Origin: Oleiphilus messinensis
GTDB lineage: Bacteria > Pseudomonadota > Gammaproteobacteria > Pseudomonadales > Oleiphilaceae
DNA length: 64,000 bases
NCBI RefSeq assembly: GCF_002162375.1
Contig: NZ_CP021425.1
Location: 6,265,276-6,329,275, forward strand
Direction: 5' to 3'
A model generated the notes under the pieces. The model searched no databases. It was not told where the DNA came from and saw only the letters and a list, made by a program, of their open reading frames with translations. The position numbers and the translations under genes are program-made. Below, in pieces: positions 1 through 9,744 of this stretch; the first letter of the stretch is position 1; each line of letters starts with the position of its first letter.

Positions 1-967
1 CTTCGAGATTTACAGACTTGATCGTAAATTCATGGTGGTCTGACCCGATAGCGCGCGCTAATTCACGAGCCCTTGGTAGCTCGCTCTTGGCGGAGAAGTC
101 AAAATCAGCGGAAAAGGTCTGCAGTTTACCGTTGTAATATTTTGCCGCAATTGCCGCGATTGCAGAGGAGTCAATGCCGCCACTCAGCATGACACCAACA
201 GGGACATCAGCTACCAGGTTTTTTCGTACAGCGTCATCGAGCAACGCGGCAACCTGTGTTGTAGCCCCCTGATAATTATCCGTAACTGTCTGGTATACAG
301 ATAAGTCAGCAAACCGAGTTAGACTCGCAGAAGTTGCAGAAAACGTTAAACAGTGCCCAGGTAGCAGAGTATGGATATCATCATAAAATGTGCGCTCTCC
401 AAGCGCAGCACCGTAATAAAGATATTCATGAAGTGCTTGAACATTCAAATTGATCGATAAACGGCGAGTTGCCAACAACGCCTTCAGTTCAGAGCCAAAT
501 AGGAGCTGCCGCTCACCAACAGCATAATAAACGGGCTTCACACCGAATCGATCACGGACGAGACACATTTCCTCTTTGTCCGTATCCCAAATCGCGAAAG
601 CAAACATGCCCTCCAGTTTTGCAAAAGATGCCACCCCCCAGTACTGGTAGGCTTTCAGAACAACTTCAGTATCCGTATTTGAATAGAATCGCGCACCCTG
701 AACAAGCAACGCCTCCTTCAAGTCTTGATAGTTATAGATTTCACCGTTAAAAACAATAACTAACCGACCCGATTCGTCTACCATCGGTTGATGGCCATGC
801 TCAGAGAGATCCAGAATGCTCAAGCGCCGGTGCCCAAGCCCGGCGGGTCCCTTGATATAAATACCTTCATCATCAGGTCCTCGATGCTGAAGAGTGTCAT
901 TCATACACCGAATTTCATGCTGCGTCGGTGGCGAGACAAAGTCTAGTATTCCAGCTATCCCACACAT
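1..967 (-). CDS. asnB: Asparagine synthase (glutamine-hydrolysing), 3' end cut by window
   Basis: The reading frame starts at the ATG at 967 and runs off the left edge, giving about 322 codons. The protein begins MCGIAGIL, so Cys2 is the N-terminal nucleophile of a class II glutamine amidotransferase domain. LQHRGPDDEG, RRLSILDL, GHQPM and FNGEIYNY follow in the family order. The PP-loop SGGIDSS of the ATP-pyrophosphatase domain lies near residue 260 (about 167-190). The start is only 3 bp after the stop of the upstream glycosyltransferase, so the two are probably cotranslated. In polysaccharide loci such paralogues are thought to amidate sugar acids rather than make asparagine; that role is inference. 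Family assignment is sure; the C-terminal third is not visible. Confidence 0.93.
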   Translation of the reverse strand, partial: MCGIAGILDFVSPPTQHEIRCMNDTLQHRGPDDEGIYIKGPAGLGHRRLSILDLSEHGHQPMVDESGRLVIVFNGEIYNYQDLKEALLVQGARFYSNTDTEVVLKAYQYWGVASFAKLEGMFAFAIWDTDKEEMCLVRDRFGVKPVYYAVGERQLLFGSELKALLATRRLSINLNVQALHEYLYYGAALGERTFYDDIHTLLPGHCLTFSATSASLTRFADLSVYQTVTDNYQGATTQVAALLDDAVRKNLVADVPVGVMLSGGIDSSAIAAIAAKYYNGKLQTFSADFDFSAKSELPRARELARAIGSDHHEFTIKSVNLE

Positions 968-970
968 GGA

Positions 971-2134
971 TCATTCGCTCTCCAGCTTTGCCAACATGTC
1001 ACGAGCCGTAACCTCGGCCAATGCATCCCAAGTATAGCCGGACTCAATAAAAGAACGGGCCGACTCAGCATTGGTATCGAATTCCTCTGGTGTTCGCAAC
1101 AGAGCATAAATCAACTTCTCAGCATAATCTTCGGGATTATCGGCCTCTGCAAAGATCACTGCTTGGCAAGGTTTGAAAATAGCCATTGATGCAAGATTAC
1201 TGGTCACCACGGTGCTACCACTACCCAAGTAAGTGAACATTTTAATGGGGGAAGTTCCTACATGTTTCATTATCCCGGATTCATCAAAGGCTGCAACACG
1301 GGGGCAGGTTAACACCTTACACTGATGTAGGAAGTGCTGAATTTGGTCTGGTTCAATGTACCCACTAAACTGCACAGCATGTTGAATTCCAAGACGTGCT
1401 ACTTCATCTCGATAAAACGACTCTAGTTTACCCCTTCCAGCAATATAGAAACGAGCCATCGGTACCTTTTCCAACACGAAAGGCATTGCCCTGATAATCG
1501 TTTCAACCCCCTGCCAAGGCTCAAATGACCCCATAAAGCCAATCACAGGTTCATTTTTTCTGGGGTGGTGTACCGTAAAAGCACGACTTTCTTGAATTAC
1601 ACGTTGCTCACAGCCATTCGGGACTACGGTGAACAAATCCGATACCACCCCAGCTCGCTGACTCAAGTAATTTTTGATTTCTGGTGTAACTGCAAAACAC
1701 CCGGTTGAGCGTCGGATTAACCAGTTCTCAAGCGCGACAGCTATCGGAACCAACCAACGATGATTGGCCTCCATTTCAATCAAAGTATTGAATTCAACAA
1801 AAAACGGTATTTTATGCCAAGCTGCGTACAATCCCGGAATCACATAGCTACGTCCGGCCCGAATATAAAAAGTATCCGGGCGACTTTTACGATTACGCAA
1901 CAGCATCCAAGTACGCCATTGTTCCAGCAATTGATAGGGTAAGGACGCCCTTTTTTTTAGAACTTTTGTATGGTTTACCGATAAGTCTAAATGCGCCTCT
2001 GGATTTGCCGCTGCACTGATTAATTCAACATCCCAACCCAGCTTCTGAAATCCATGCACAATTCCTAATACGTGGTTCTTGCATCCCCCTTGTGCTCTAT
2101 CCAAATCAATGGATGTTAAATATACGAGCTTCAT
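971..2134 (-). CDS. Glycosyltransferase, GT-B fold, family 4 type
   Basis: This 387-residue protein has the two halves of a GT4 enzyme. The N-terminal acceptor domain has GGCKNHVLGIVHGF near residues 16-29 and VPNGCE near 171. The C-terminal nucleotide-sugar domain has IGFMGSFEPWQGVE near 196 and the SPIKMFTYLGSG segment near 295, which corresponds to the usual SPxKxxEYxxxG loop. It should transfer a sugar from a nucleotide donor to a lipid-linked glycan on the cytoplasmic side of the inner membrane. Its start overlaps the upstream membrane-protein gene by 29 nt and its stop is 3 bp before asnB, so these genes form a minus-strand operon. Donor and acceptor cannot be told. Confidence 0.85.
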   Translation of the reverse strand: MKLVYLTSIDLDRAQGGCKNHVLGIVHGFQKLGWDVELISAAANPEAHLDLSVNHTKVLKKRASLPYQLLEQWRTWMLLRNRKSRPDTFYIRAGRSYVIPGLYAAWHKIPFFVEFNTLIEMEANHRWLVPIAVALENWLIRRSTGCFAVTPEIKNYLSQRAGVVSDLFTVVPNGCEQRVIQESRAFTVHHPRKNEPVIGFMGSFEPWQGVETIIRAMPFVLEKVPMARFYIAGRGKLESFYRDEVARLGIQHAVQFSGYIEPDQIQHFLHQCKVLTCPRVAAFDESGIMKHVGTSPIKMFTYLGSGSTVVTSNLASMAIFKPCQAVIFAEADNPEDYAEKLIYALLRTPEEFDTNAESARSFIESGYTWDALAEVTARDMLAKLESE

Positions 2135-4436
2135 ATGCCTCCACTTTCATTCCAGCTTGAGGTTTTACTACAGAGGGGTGTTCATCTGTGCGATAAAGCT
2201 CAATTGAACGCAACTCATCACCTTCAGTTGTTTCTTTCAAATATAAAGTCAAGGTCACCATATCACCCTCAATGATATTAAAACGAACCCGTTGCGGCCC
2301 CGGGGAATAAGAGCTCCAAGAGCGCAAATTAAATAACTGGGATCCGAATGAATCCTTTACTTCAACAACTAGAGATTGTTTCATGTCAAAATCAATGCGA
2401 AGCTCGTAAGCTCCCGGATTCGCGAGCGGAGCCGGGAGAATCGCTAGCCCGGGTGGAGTTGAGCCTTGCTTTAACCAGTTCGACAGTGTTTCCGGCTTCA
2501 GCGAATGAACTTTTTCGATGGTAGGAAAATACTTTTGCCGGCGTTCAAAAGCCTGAAACCCCTTCTGCTGATATACTAAACTTGAAACCTCCAGTGCAAA
2601 AAAATGGCGGGCCCCCGAGGTTGACAATAATACATCCCACTCAACATTGGTCTGATAAATAACACGCTCAACATTCAGCAAAACCGCTGCATCAAATGCC
2701 TGTGCTGGATTAACGGCATTCAGCAACGGCATTACACCAGGGGCTAACCAATAAGAACGTACAGGACTACTAATAAAAGGCACAATAGGCATGTAATCCA
2801 ACAGCGTGTATCCGTCTGAGACGGGCTCTACCTGGATATACTCCAACAGAGGAGACGAAATCGAGTTGGATCGCATTTTTTCCAGATCACGAGTCCATAT
2901 TTTGTCATCGACCAAGTTGGAAATTAAGTGACGGTTGAACGGCTTTTCGGTGGGTACAGTCGCTGTCCACAGGAGTAGGGCCAAAGGCAAAAGAACGAGC
3001 GAACATGCCAACTTCAAAACTAAGTGGCGAGCGAGCCGTATTTCTGTCAATTTTGGCCATAACCACCCAATCATAATGACGATGCTAAATACCAAAAGTG
3101 GTGTAATCCCCACCCGATAACGAGTCGACCGGACTAACAGTTCTTGACCTGATAAATACACTATCAAGAGTAAATCCGACAAAATAACAGCCAACATGAA
3201 TATAGTAGCAAAACTCGCTACGACCTGAATTCTGCATGAACGTGGCCAATACCGCCACTCTTTCATAAATTTGGGGAATGCCAGCAGCAATACGACAAAC
3301 GTACCAAACCACACGAGGGCACCCGCGGTCATCCGATAGAATGGCTGATAAGCCAGTGAAAGCGGCCCGGATTCAAAGGCACCACGCCAAGACTCACGTA
3401 TTGGCAGCAATGCACTGGAAACAGGATTAGCCACATCCAATCCACCCACATTAACCAGGTTGGGATAACCGTAGGGAGCAAACATTATCACAGCACTAAC
3501 GAGGCCCAAAATTACACTTTTCCATGGAAACGCAGCACGAAGATAAGCGGTGGCAAACATAAAAATAATCGGGATCACAGCTAGAACGAGATTAGTTCGA
3601 TGAAACCCCATCACCAAACCCAAAGTCAGTGCGGCAACAATCCATGGAGCAGACCGCTGGCTATGATCCATATTTCGTCGGTAAGCATAAAGGCAACAAT
3701 AGAAAACCGAAAACACTGCAAACGCATTTTCTGACGCAACTTTTCCAAGATAGGTCCAGTACAGAATCGAATAGGATCCTAAAAAAAGCACTCCAGCAAA
3801 CCAGAAATTTAAACTCCGAAGACCTCTATCGCCCGATACCGACCCACACACCATTGCCAACGTCACCAGCAGAAACCAGACATGAGGCAACATGTCAAAG
3901 AAGCTGTAGCCCTCACCCAGAAACAAACGATTAAATACCAGCAACAATAAATATCTGGGGCCATGGAAAGCGTGAACAAATTGAAGTTCTGCATGGGTAG
4001 GCTCAAGAATGAGTTTTACCGGATCAATAATACCCTGTGCATAAATTCGATCTGCCAGAAGCCGGTAGCAAATCGTATCCCAACCTTCTAGCAGCTGATC
4101 ACTTGTTGCGAGTAAGATTAGAAACAAAGCCAATGCCGACAGACCTAATTTCAGAATCGAGCCAGGATATGTGCAGAATAATTCGCTAATGCCCTTTCTA
4201 CCCCAAATCACTAAAAATAATGCCACACCAGACAAGACGATTTGCCAATTGAAATAGTTAGTGTCACCCGGATTGAGCAACAACCAAATTTCAAGTGTCC
4301 ACGTTGCAGCCAGAGGCCCGACCCCCAGGGCAAAAGGAATGAGAATCGACTTGCTCGGCCGCCATTCCAGGCGGAGCAAGCACCCCATAAGAGCTAGCGG
4401 AAATATGATATAAGGAAGGACTAAGCCCAAAGACAA
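2106..4436 (-). CDS. Large polytopic membrane protein with soluble C-terminal domain
   Basis: The 776-residue protein has roughly a dozen hydrophobic segments in residues 1-490, then about 285 mostly polar residues. I do not recognise a family. In size and layout (many membrane helices, then a large likely periplasmic domain) it resembles GT-C glycosyltransferases or O-antigen polymerase-type proteins, and it is a candidate for the missing Wzy function of this locus; that is inference only. The start is doubtful. The frame opens at TTG 4436, another TTG at 4430 is better spaced from AAGAGGGG, and the first ATG is at 4388. The 29-nt overlap with the next gene suggests translational coupling. 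Confidence 0.7.
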   Translation of the reverse strand: MSLGLVLPYIIFPLALMGCLLRLEWRPSKSILIPFALGVGPLAATWTLEIWLLLNPGDTNYFNWQIVLSGVALFLVIWGRKGISELFCTYPGSILKLGLSALALFLILLATSDQLLEGWDTICYRLLADRIYAQGIIDPVKLILEPTHAELQFVHAFHGPRYLLLLVFNRLFLGEGYSFFDMLPHVWFLLVTLAMVCGSVSGDRGLRSLNFWFAGVLFLGSYSILYWTYLGKVASENAFAVFSVFYCCLYAYRRNMDHSQRSAPWIVAALTLGLVMGFHRTNLVLAVIPIIFMFATAYLRAAFPWKSVILGLVSAVIMFAPYGYPNLVNVGGLDVANPVSSALLPIRESWRGAFESGPLSLAYQPFYRMTAGALVWFGTFVVLLLAFPKFMKEWRYWPRSCRIQVVASFATIFMLAVILSDLLLIVYLSGQELLVRSTRYRVGITPLLVFSIVIMIGWLWPKLTEIRLARHLVLKLACSLVLLPLALLLWTATVPTEKPFNRHLISNLVDDKIWTRDLEKMRSNSISSPLLEYIQVEPVSDGYTLLDYMPIVPFISSPVRSYWLAPGVMPLLNAVNPAQAFDAAVLLNVERVIYQTNVEWDVLLSTSGARHFFALEVSSLVYQQKGFQAFERRQKYFPTIEKVHSLKPETLSNWLKQGSTPPGLAILPAPLANPGAYELRIDFDMKQSLVVEVKDSFGSQLFNLRSWSSYSPGPQRVRFNIIEGDMVTLTLYLKETTEGDELRSIELYRTDEHPSVVKPQAGMKVEAYEARIFNIH

Positions 4437-4537
4437 CCCCTCTTACCAGTGGGCCAATTTACAGTACTATTGAAGATAGCTAACCCCAAGCGTTAGGCCA
4501 ACAAATTCTGCCAATTTCTATTCCAACCTCATCTGAT

Positions 4538-4567
4538 TTGGGTAAAATCATGATTTTAATCTAATAT
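4538..4567 (+). promoter_or_regulatory. Putative sigma-70 promoter with an embedded 16-bp palindrome
   Basis: TTGGGT at 4538-4543 and TAATAT at 4562-4567 are separated by 18 nt and lie about 36 nt before the GTG at 4603. The spacer holds the perfect palindrome TAAAATCATGATTTTA (4543-4558), which would be a natural operator for a dimeric repressor. This 166-bp gap separates a minus-strand operon (from 4436) and a plus-strand operon (from 4603), so the site could control both. It is read from sequence only. Confidence 0.4.
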
Positions 4568-4602
4568 CAATAACAAAAATCCCTATAACATCGGATAAGT
4601 TA

Positions 4603-5517
4603 GTGCATCATAAGTTCGAATACCTGCCGCGCGCTCACTGTATTTGTGGCGCACTTGTGACAGATGATTCCGCGCAAATAACATGTCGCGACGGCCACAC
4701 TCAATTCATGCCGTGTCGCAATTGCGGATCGTATATTCAATCACCCATTATTTCCGGGACCTCAGCAAAGCACTGGTATAACAGTGCTGCTTATCATGGA
4801 TCAGCTCATGAAACAGACAGTATCTATTTGAAGTACTCATCCGGAGAGGCCAGCCGACGATCGGAAACACGCTACCGCTATAAAACTGATATTGCCCCGC
4901 GCCTGAAAAAAAACACACCGGCAAATATTCTCGAGGTTGGTGCAGCAACTGGAAGCTTACTGTCGGTGTGTAGGGAGCATGGTCACCAGGTAACCGGTCT
5001 GGATTTATCAGATCCATTTATACAACAAGCCAAAGAGCAAAATAATATCCATATTGATAAAATGGATTTCCTGGACTATCCAAGCGCGCCAGAAACGTTT
5101 GATATGATCATCATGCTGGGTACTATCTCCAATCTGCACAATCTTGATCAACACCTCAACAAAGCTCATAACATACTGACTCCTTCCGGGCTCCTGTACT
5201 TCAATCTACCTGTGGCCAATTCGGCAATAGCAACATTGTATGGTCGTCACTACTGGATGTTCACCCCCAGCGTAGCTCAATTCATGAGCCGAGCTGGCTA
5301 CCGAACGTTACTCAAAAATCATGATTTCACAATCCTTTCAGAAGCTCTGGATCGCCAGAAACCGTCATATGCAAAGCTATTGGGTCACACAGGATTGCGA
5401 CCACTTTATCGCATACTGAAAGCCCTGCGAATGGAATCAAAAAGTATCCCGATTTCCGTGCCCATTCCAGGAATCATACGTGTCGTTGCTCAAAAGGAGT
5501 CTCGCACTCTAGATTAA
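4603..5517 (+). CDS. SAM-dependent methyltransferase with N-terminal cysteine motifs
   Basis: The 304-residue protein has Cys13, Cys15, Cys28, Cys38 and Cys41 in a zinc-ribbon-like N-terminus (HCICG and CRNCG). A class I methyltransferase core follows, with motif I ILEVGAATGS at 109-118 and FDMIIMLGTISNL in the motif IV region. This zinc-ribbon plus methyltransferase layout is found in sugar C-/O-methyltransferases of surface-glycan loci. The start is a GTG at 4603 behind a weak GGATAAG; no ATG lies upstream of the cysteines. It leads a four-gene plus-strand operon that lies between two minus-strand runs. Confidence 0.8.
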   Translation: MHHKFEYLPRAHCICGALVTDDSAQITCRDGHTQFMPCRNCGSYIQSPIISGTSAKHWYNSAAYHGSAHETDSIYLKYSSGEASRRSETRYRYKTDIAPRLKKNTPANILEVGAATGSLLSVCREHGHQVTGLDLSDPFIQQAKEQNNIHIDKMDFLDYPSAPETFDMIIMLGTISNLHNLDQHLNKAHNILTPSGLLYFNLPVANSAIATLYGRHYWMFTPSVAQFMSRAGYRTLLKNHDFTILSEALDRQKPSYAKLLGHTGLRPLYRILKALRMESKSIPISVPIPGIIRVVAQKESRTLD

Positions 5518-5540
5518 CTGGTTCAAAGGACAAGTACCCA

Positions 5541-6509
5541 ATGACCACATCCGAACAAATGCCAGCCAGACTTGATCTGTCAATCATCATTCCTGTATAT
5601 AATGAATCATCGGGAGTCATATCCTGCTGGAAAGCAATTACCGAGACCCTTTCAAAATCCTCCATAAATTATGAAATCATCTTTGTTGACGACGGAAGTG
5701 AAGATGACTCTCTCAACAGGTTATTGAGCATAAATGATAATAAGGTTCATGTATTGAAATTGACTCACAATGTGGGTCAACAACGTGCCATGTTCACTGC
5801 TCTGGGACATTGTCGAGGTGCCACTGTAATCACCTACGATTCTGATTTGCAGTTTGCCCCGGAATGTATATTAGAACTACACCAACAAATCAGTTCCGGA
5901 TATGATATTGCCGGTGGAATTCGTATAGCCCGAAAAGACGGCTTCTGGCAAAACAGGCTCCCTTCGATGATCGGCCAGTACTTGATCAACAAAGCGCTCG
6001 GTATTCGCCAACAAGATTTTGGTGCAGTCAAAGCCTATAGTTTTGCTCTCGTACAACGAATTATTCGTACGGCACGAGAACCCATTATTATTCCTGCAAC
6101 TGCTTATGTAATTTCTCGCAACTTTATCGAAATCCCGGTTCAACATCAGGAGCGGAAGGAAGGGGTATCAAAATGGAGCACATTGAAGCGAATGGAGCTC
6201 TATTTCGATATTTATACACTCTACGCTGACCGGCCTTTTGCCTGGATTATGCTTATCGGCTTCGGCTGTTTCTTTCTTGGCGTTTTGCTTGGCTTTGGAA
6301 TTTTATTATACAAGCTCTTTGTTCAACCACATTTTTCGGGTGTAATTATCTTCTTTGATGTCTTCCTGCTGATATTCGGCCTGCACTTTGTTTCACTGTC
6401 ATTAATTGGTGAGTTTGTGGTCCGAATCCATCGAAAACGTGAGCAACATGAGACTAACCTCATCGAAACACACTACACAGGATCACGACTCACCGAAACT
6501 GCACCCTAA
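5541..6509 (+). CDS. Family 2 glycosyltransferase, polyprenyl-phosphate type (GtrB/ArnC-like)
   Basis: This 322-residue protein opens with SIIIPVYNES near residue 14, then VDDGSEDDS near 50 and the DSDLQ form of the DxD motif near 100, all typical of GT-A enzymes that load a sugar on undecaprenyl phosphate. Two hydrophobic segments near residues 235-260 and 268-295 match the C-terminal membrane pair of GtrB, ArnC and DPM1-like proteins. It probably makes an undecaprenyl-phosphate-linked monosaccharide for periplasmic decoration of a glycan. The ATG has AAAGGA 10 nt upstream. It is 23 bp after the methyltransferase and 31 bp before the WbqC gene. Confidence 0.87.
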   Translation: MTTSEQMPARLDLSIIIPVYNESSGVISCWKAITETLSKSSINYEIIFVDDGSEDDSLNRLLSINDNKVHVLKLTHNVGQQRAMFTALGHCRGATVITYDSDLQFAPECILELHQQISSGYDIAGGIRIARKDGFWQNRLPSMIGQYLINKALGIRQQDFGAVKAYSFALVQRIIRTAREPIIIPATAYVISRNFIEIPVQHQERKEGVSKWSTLKRMELYFDIYTLYADRPFAWIMLIGFGCFFLGVLLGFGILLYKLFVQPHFSGVIIFFDVFLLIFGLHFVSLSLIGEFVVRIHRKREQHETNLIETHYTGSRLTETAP

Positions 6510-6540
6510 ATAAACTTTACACCTTTGAAAACTTCAATAT

Positions 6541-7299
6541 ATGGATCGGAAAATTGGCATATTACAACCAGGTTATCTTCCTTGGAGCGGCTACTTTGAT
6601 TTGCTCAGTGTGTCTGACCATTTCATACTTTACGATGATGTCCAATTCACCAAAAACGACTGGCGCAACCGAAATCGCTTGCTTCAGCGAGATGTTCCAG
6701 TTTGGATCAGCGTCCCCGTGCTTCACAAAAACAGGCTGAATAATACAATCCGCAACACACAAATTGCAGATTCCAGTCTATGGCGCAGAAAACACCTAGC
6801 CAAGATCAGGTCTTTGTATGGGAAAGCACCCTATTTTTCCTGGCTTTACCCAGAGTTGGAGCGATATTTAAACCAGGACTATCGATGGTTAATTGACCTA
6901 TGCTGGGATGGCCACCAATGCTTAGGCTCTCTACTGCAAATATCAACACCAGTAGCCTTCTCCAGCGAGCTTGGTTTTAAAGGTTTGGGAAAAACAGAAC
7001 GCCTCGTGGCACTGTGCGATGAACTGAAAGGTAATCACTATATTGCCACCAATGCCTCTGCAAATTACCTGGACCCTGAGTTGTTCGAACAGGCAAAGAT
7101 CAAATTGAGCTATCAAAATTATGACCCAAAAGAATACTCACAAACACTGATGAATGATACTGTACCTGCACAACGCACTCATATCAGTCATCTCTCAGTC
7201 GTCGATCTTATGATGTTCGCTGGGCCAGAAGCAAAACAGATAATCTCCCACACGCCATTGTTCATGCGGTACACATCAACGAAGAAGAGTAAAAACTAA
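6541..7299 (+). CDS. WbqC family protein
   Basis: The 252-residue protein matches the WbqC-like family from its first residues: GILQPGYLPWSGYFDLL, then a YDDVQF segment and NDWRNRNRL. Members are common in O-antigen and capsule loci; their reaction is not firmly established, though an acyl- or amino-acid-transfer role has been suggested. Length and N-terminus are normal for the family. No clear ribosome-binding site precedes the ATG. It sits between a lipid-sugar glycosyltransferase and a sulfotransferase, so a glycan-modifying role fits. Confidence 0.85.
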   Translation: MDRKIGILQPGYLPWSGYFDLLSVSDHFILYDDVQFTKNDWRNRNRLLQRDVPVWISVPVLHKNRLNNTIRNTQIADSSLWRRKHLAKIRSLYGKAPYFSWLYPELERYLNQDYRWLIDLCWDGHQCLGSLLQISTPVAFSSELGFKGLGKTERLVALCDELKGNHYIATNASANYLDPELFEQAKIKLSYQNYDPKEYSQTLMNDTVPAQRTHISHLSVVDLMMFAGPEAKQIISHTPLFMRYTSTKKSKN

Positions 7300-7335
7300 G
7301 CTCATGACTCAATACCAAAGCAGTCAAACCTGAAC

Positions 7336-8406
7336 ATGCATGACAATCAAGATTCAAACCAAACTCCTTTTATATTCATTGCAGGCTGTCCTCGGTCAGG
7401 CACTTACTTATTGGCTTCAATTCTGCGTCAGTACTTTGATATTGCCATACCAGTTGAGACACACTTTATTCCACTTTTTTATCGTTATAAAAACTTGTTT
7501 GGAAATCTCCAGCTCATAGCAAATCGACGACGCTTGCTGACCTGTATTTTTGAATTTCTCGAATTATTTACCGAGCATGCAGAGAAAGAACGAAATCGAA
7601 GAAAAATACGCCAGTACAGTATTCTGTCGGTGCAGCCTTATTTCGAACAGATTGTTGCGCAAAGCACCAGTTACAACGACATTGTGTCCTTGATGTTTCT
7701 GTATTACGCAAGAGCACAGGGTAAAGTCGTTGTTGGAGATAAAAGTGCCATATTCCACGCTGTCAGTCCTGAGACCCTCTGCGCCTCAGTAAATTTGCCA
7801 GTCAAGATCATTCATTTAATACGAGATGGGCGCGATGTCGCTCTTTCCTGGATGCAAATGTGGTCCGGGCCACCTTCCATCCCGTATGCGGCCATATCTT
7901 GGGCAAAACACATATCCGTGAATCATCATTGGGGGAAAAAACACCAGCACAACTACTTCGAGGTGCGATATGAAGACCTCATCCAAAATCCAGAGACAAC
8001 AATCGCTCAACTTGGCGAATTTCTCGGTCTCCAGGCCAATTCAATTGATGCGTTGCAGCTTGGGGACGAACAAACAGCATTAATATCTAATTCAACCACG
8101 CATGCTAGATTAAATGGTCCGTTGCACACGGATAGTATTGAAAAATGGCGGAACAAACTCCGCCCACGGGATATAAATTACTTCAACCGAACACAGGGGA
8201 ATCTTCTTACTCTGTACGGCTATAGCGTAGATCAGGTTCAGACATCATCAGAGATCAAATTTGCAACAGTCCGTGACGGCTTCCGTACGACCAGCGCGCG
8301 GCTCATCGCACATTTTTCTCCTCACCAAATTCGGATCAAGATTAAATTTTTGTTACCGCTTTGGCTCTATTTACGATATACATTGAAAAAGGTTCTTACC
8401 CGCTAA
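7336..8406 (+). CDS. Sulfotransferase, first of four
   Basis: The 356-residue protein has the PAPS 5'-phosphosulfate loop IAGCPRSGTYLLAS near residues 14-27 and the 3'-phosphate site IHLIRDGRDVALSW near 159-172. These are the two signatures of cytosolic-type sulfotransferases, which move sulfate from PAPS to a hydroxyl or amine. VRYEDLIQNP is the third family landmark. The stop overlaps the convergent deacetylase-like gene by 4 bp. It closes the short plus-strand operon. The acceptor is most likely a sugar, judging from the neighbours. Confidence 0.9.
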   Translation: MHDNQDSNQTPFIFIAGCPRSGTYLLASILRQYFDIAIPVETHFIPLFYRYKNLFGNLQLIANRRRLLTCIFEFLELFTEHAEKERNRRKIRQYSILSVQPYFEQIVAQSTSYNDIVSLMFLYYARAQGKVVVGDKSAIFHAVSPETLCASVNLPVKIIHLIRDGRDVALSWMQMWSGPPSIPYAAISWAKHISVNHHWGKKHQHNYFEVRYEDLIQNPETTIAQLGEFLGLQANSIDALQLGDEQTALISNSTTHARLNGPLHTDSIEKWRNKLRPRDINYFNRTQGNLLTLYGYSVDQVQTSSEIKFATVRDGFRTTSARLIAHFSPHQIRIKIKFLLPLWLYLRYTLKKVLTR

Positions 8407-9713
8407 GGCTGCAAGCTAACCAAATGTTCCAGCAACTCAGGATAGAGTTTACGGTGGTATCCCTCATCAAATACATTGTTGTGCCACAGTAGCACTAATT
8501 CACCATTATAAGTCTTCACTTTATCAATCATATCAAGACACAGCTTTCTGGCTTGTGCATAGTCGAGATTTAAATAACGATTGTTGTGCAAAGTGCCATC
8601 CATGATGGATAACGGATGTATCCGAACTCCACTCTGCTTGAACTCAAAAGGGTTGAATCCGAAAAACGGTCTGCAGGTTCCCGCTCGATAGCCAATCACA
8701 TCAGCATAGGCCAATGAGCTATCCTGTAGAATACCGATAGATTCCAAACATTGGATCCCCCCCATACCTCGCCACCGTAAATAGTGGTGACGATGCAAAA
8801 TCACAGGACTTTGAAGTAAGCCCTCCAACTGCTGCTTTTCTGACTTCAACCGCTCGGGCTGGTCCGCACTGGCGTAACTGGAATGCAGACCAGACAATGC
8901 GCCATACCGTTTGACCAAAGCGATTACAGCTAAAGCTTCTTTTGAGCGGATTTCATAATGGAGATCATTGGGTCGGAGACCTCCAGCCATAAAATAATAA
9001 ATGGCCTTGGCCTCAAAAGAACAACGCTGAATACATGCTTGATCAAGCTGTGCCATCCATTCAAAATGATCAAAAGGGTCTTTCAGATGACCCAGCCAGA
9101 CTTGAATCGCTCGCCAGGGCTCAGAAATCGAGGCGCTTTTCAAGCCACGAAATATCGCTCTCGCTACCTGAAGCCACGAGCCATATTTAAACAAATGGTC
9201 TACATCATGACTCAATACCACATTAAACTTACGCTGATCCTGAATTCGGAGCCCAGCCAGATTAAACCATTTCATGAGCAGAATGCGATATTCATCCACG
9301 ATAGGGCGACGCAAAATACCCGCTTTCAGTGCAAACGACTGCTGTCCGGTAAAACGCCCATGTTTATCCCGGTTCACATCCAGCATTTCCTCATAGCCTG
9401 TCAGCATAAAATAGGCAGAAGCAACAATATCACCATGAATACACAATAAATTTCCATGCCAGGAAATCACTGGTTTTCCATATAAAAGAGGAGTACCGTC
9501 AATGCTTTCCAGAGGTAAGCGAGGAAGACTTTCAAACTTCCCATATTGACTGAAAAAATCGCTAGGTATGATGCATAGAATTGCGTGTACCGGGGCACAT
9601 TCCGGTGTGCCGTAATAAATTAATGGCATGACATCGGAATCAGCGTCCGTATCTGCCAACAACGTCTGGAGTACATAATGCACGCAGGCATTTTGATGCT
9701 CATCCGTTAGCAT
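8403..9713 (-). CDS. Polysaccharide deacetylase-like protein
   Basis: The 436-residue protein has a roughly 160-residue N-terminal region like the domain that precedes deacetylase domains in exopolysaccharide loci. Then comes the metal-binding NVVLSHDVDHL segment near residue 167 and a late LLWHNNVFDE segment. HDVDH stands where NodB-type deacetylases have their TxDDG-like metal motif. It could remove N- or O-acetyl groups from the glycan, which would free amines for sulfation by the neighbouring sulfotransferases (inference). The ATG at 9713 lies 31 bp after the upstream sulfotransferase stop. Confidence 0.75.
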   Translation of the reverse strand: MLTDEHQNACVHYVLQTLLADTDADSDVMPLIYYGTPECAPVHAILCIIPSDFFSQYGKFESLPRLPLESIDGTPLLYGKPVISWHGNLLCIHGDIVASAYFMLTGYEEMLDVNRDKHGRFTGQQSFALKAGILRRPIVDEYRILLMKWFNLAGLRIQDQRKFNVVLSHDVDHLFKYGSWLQVARAIFRGLKSASISEPWRAIQVWLGHLKDPFDHFEWMAQLDQACIQRCSFEAKAIYYFMAGGLRPNDLHYEIRSKEALAVIALVKRYGALSGLHSSYASADQPERLKSEKQQLEGLLQSPVILHRHHYLRWRGMGGIQCLESIGILQDSSLAYADVIGYRAGTCRPFFGFNPFEFKQSGVRIHPLSIMDGTLHNNRYLNLDYAQARKLCLDMIDKVKTYNGELVLLWHNNVFDEGYHRKLYPELLEHLVSLQP

Positions 9714-9744
9714 GACTCCCCCTCAAACAACTGGTATCCTAGCA

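Noticed and set aside
8958-9449. 163-codon plus-strand open frame
   Set aside because: It lies wholly inside the deacetylase-like gene on the other strand, has no start signal and no recognisable composition.
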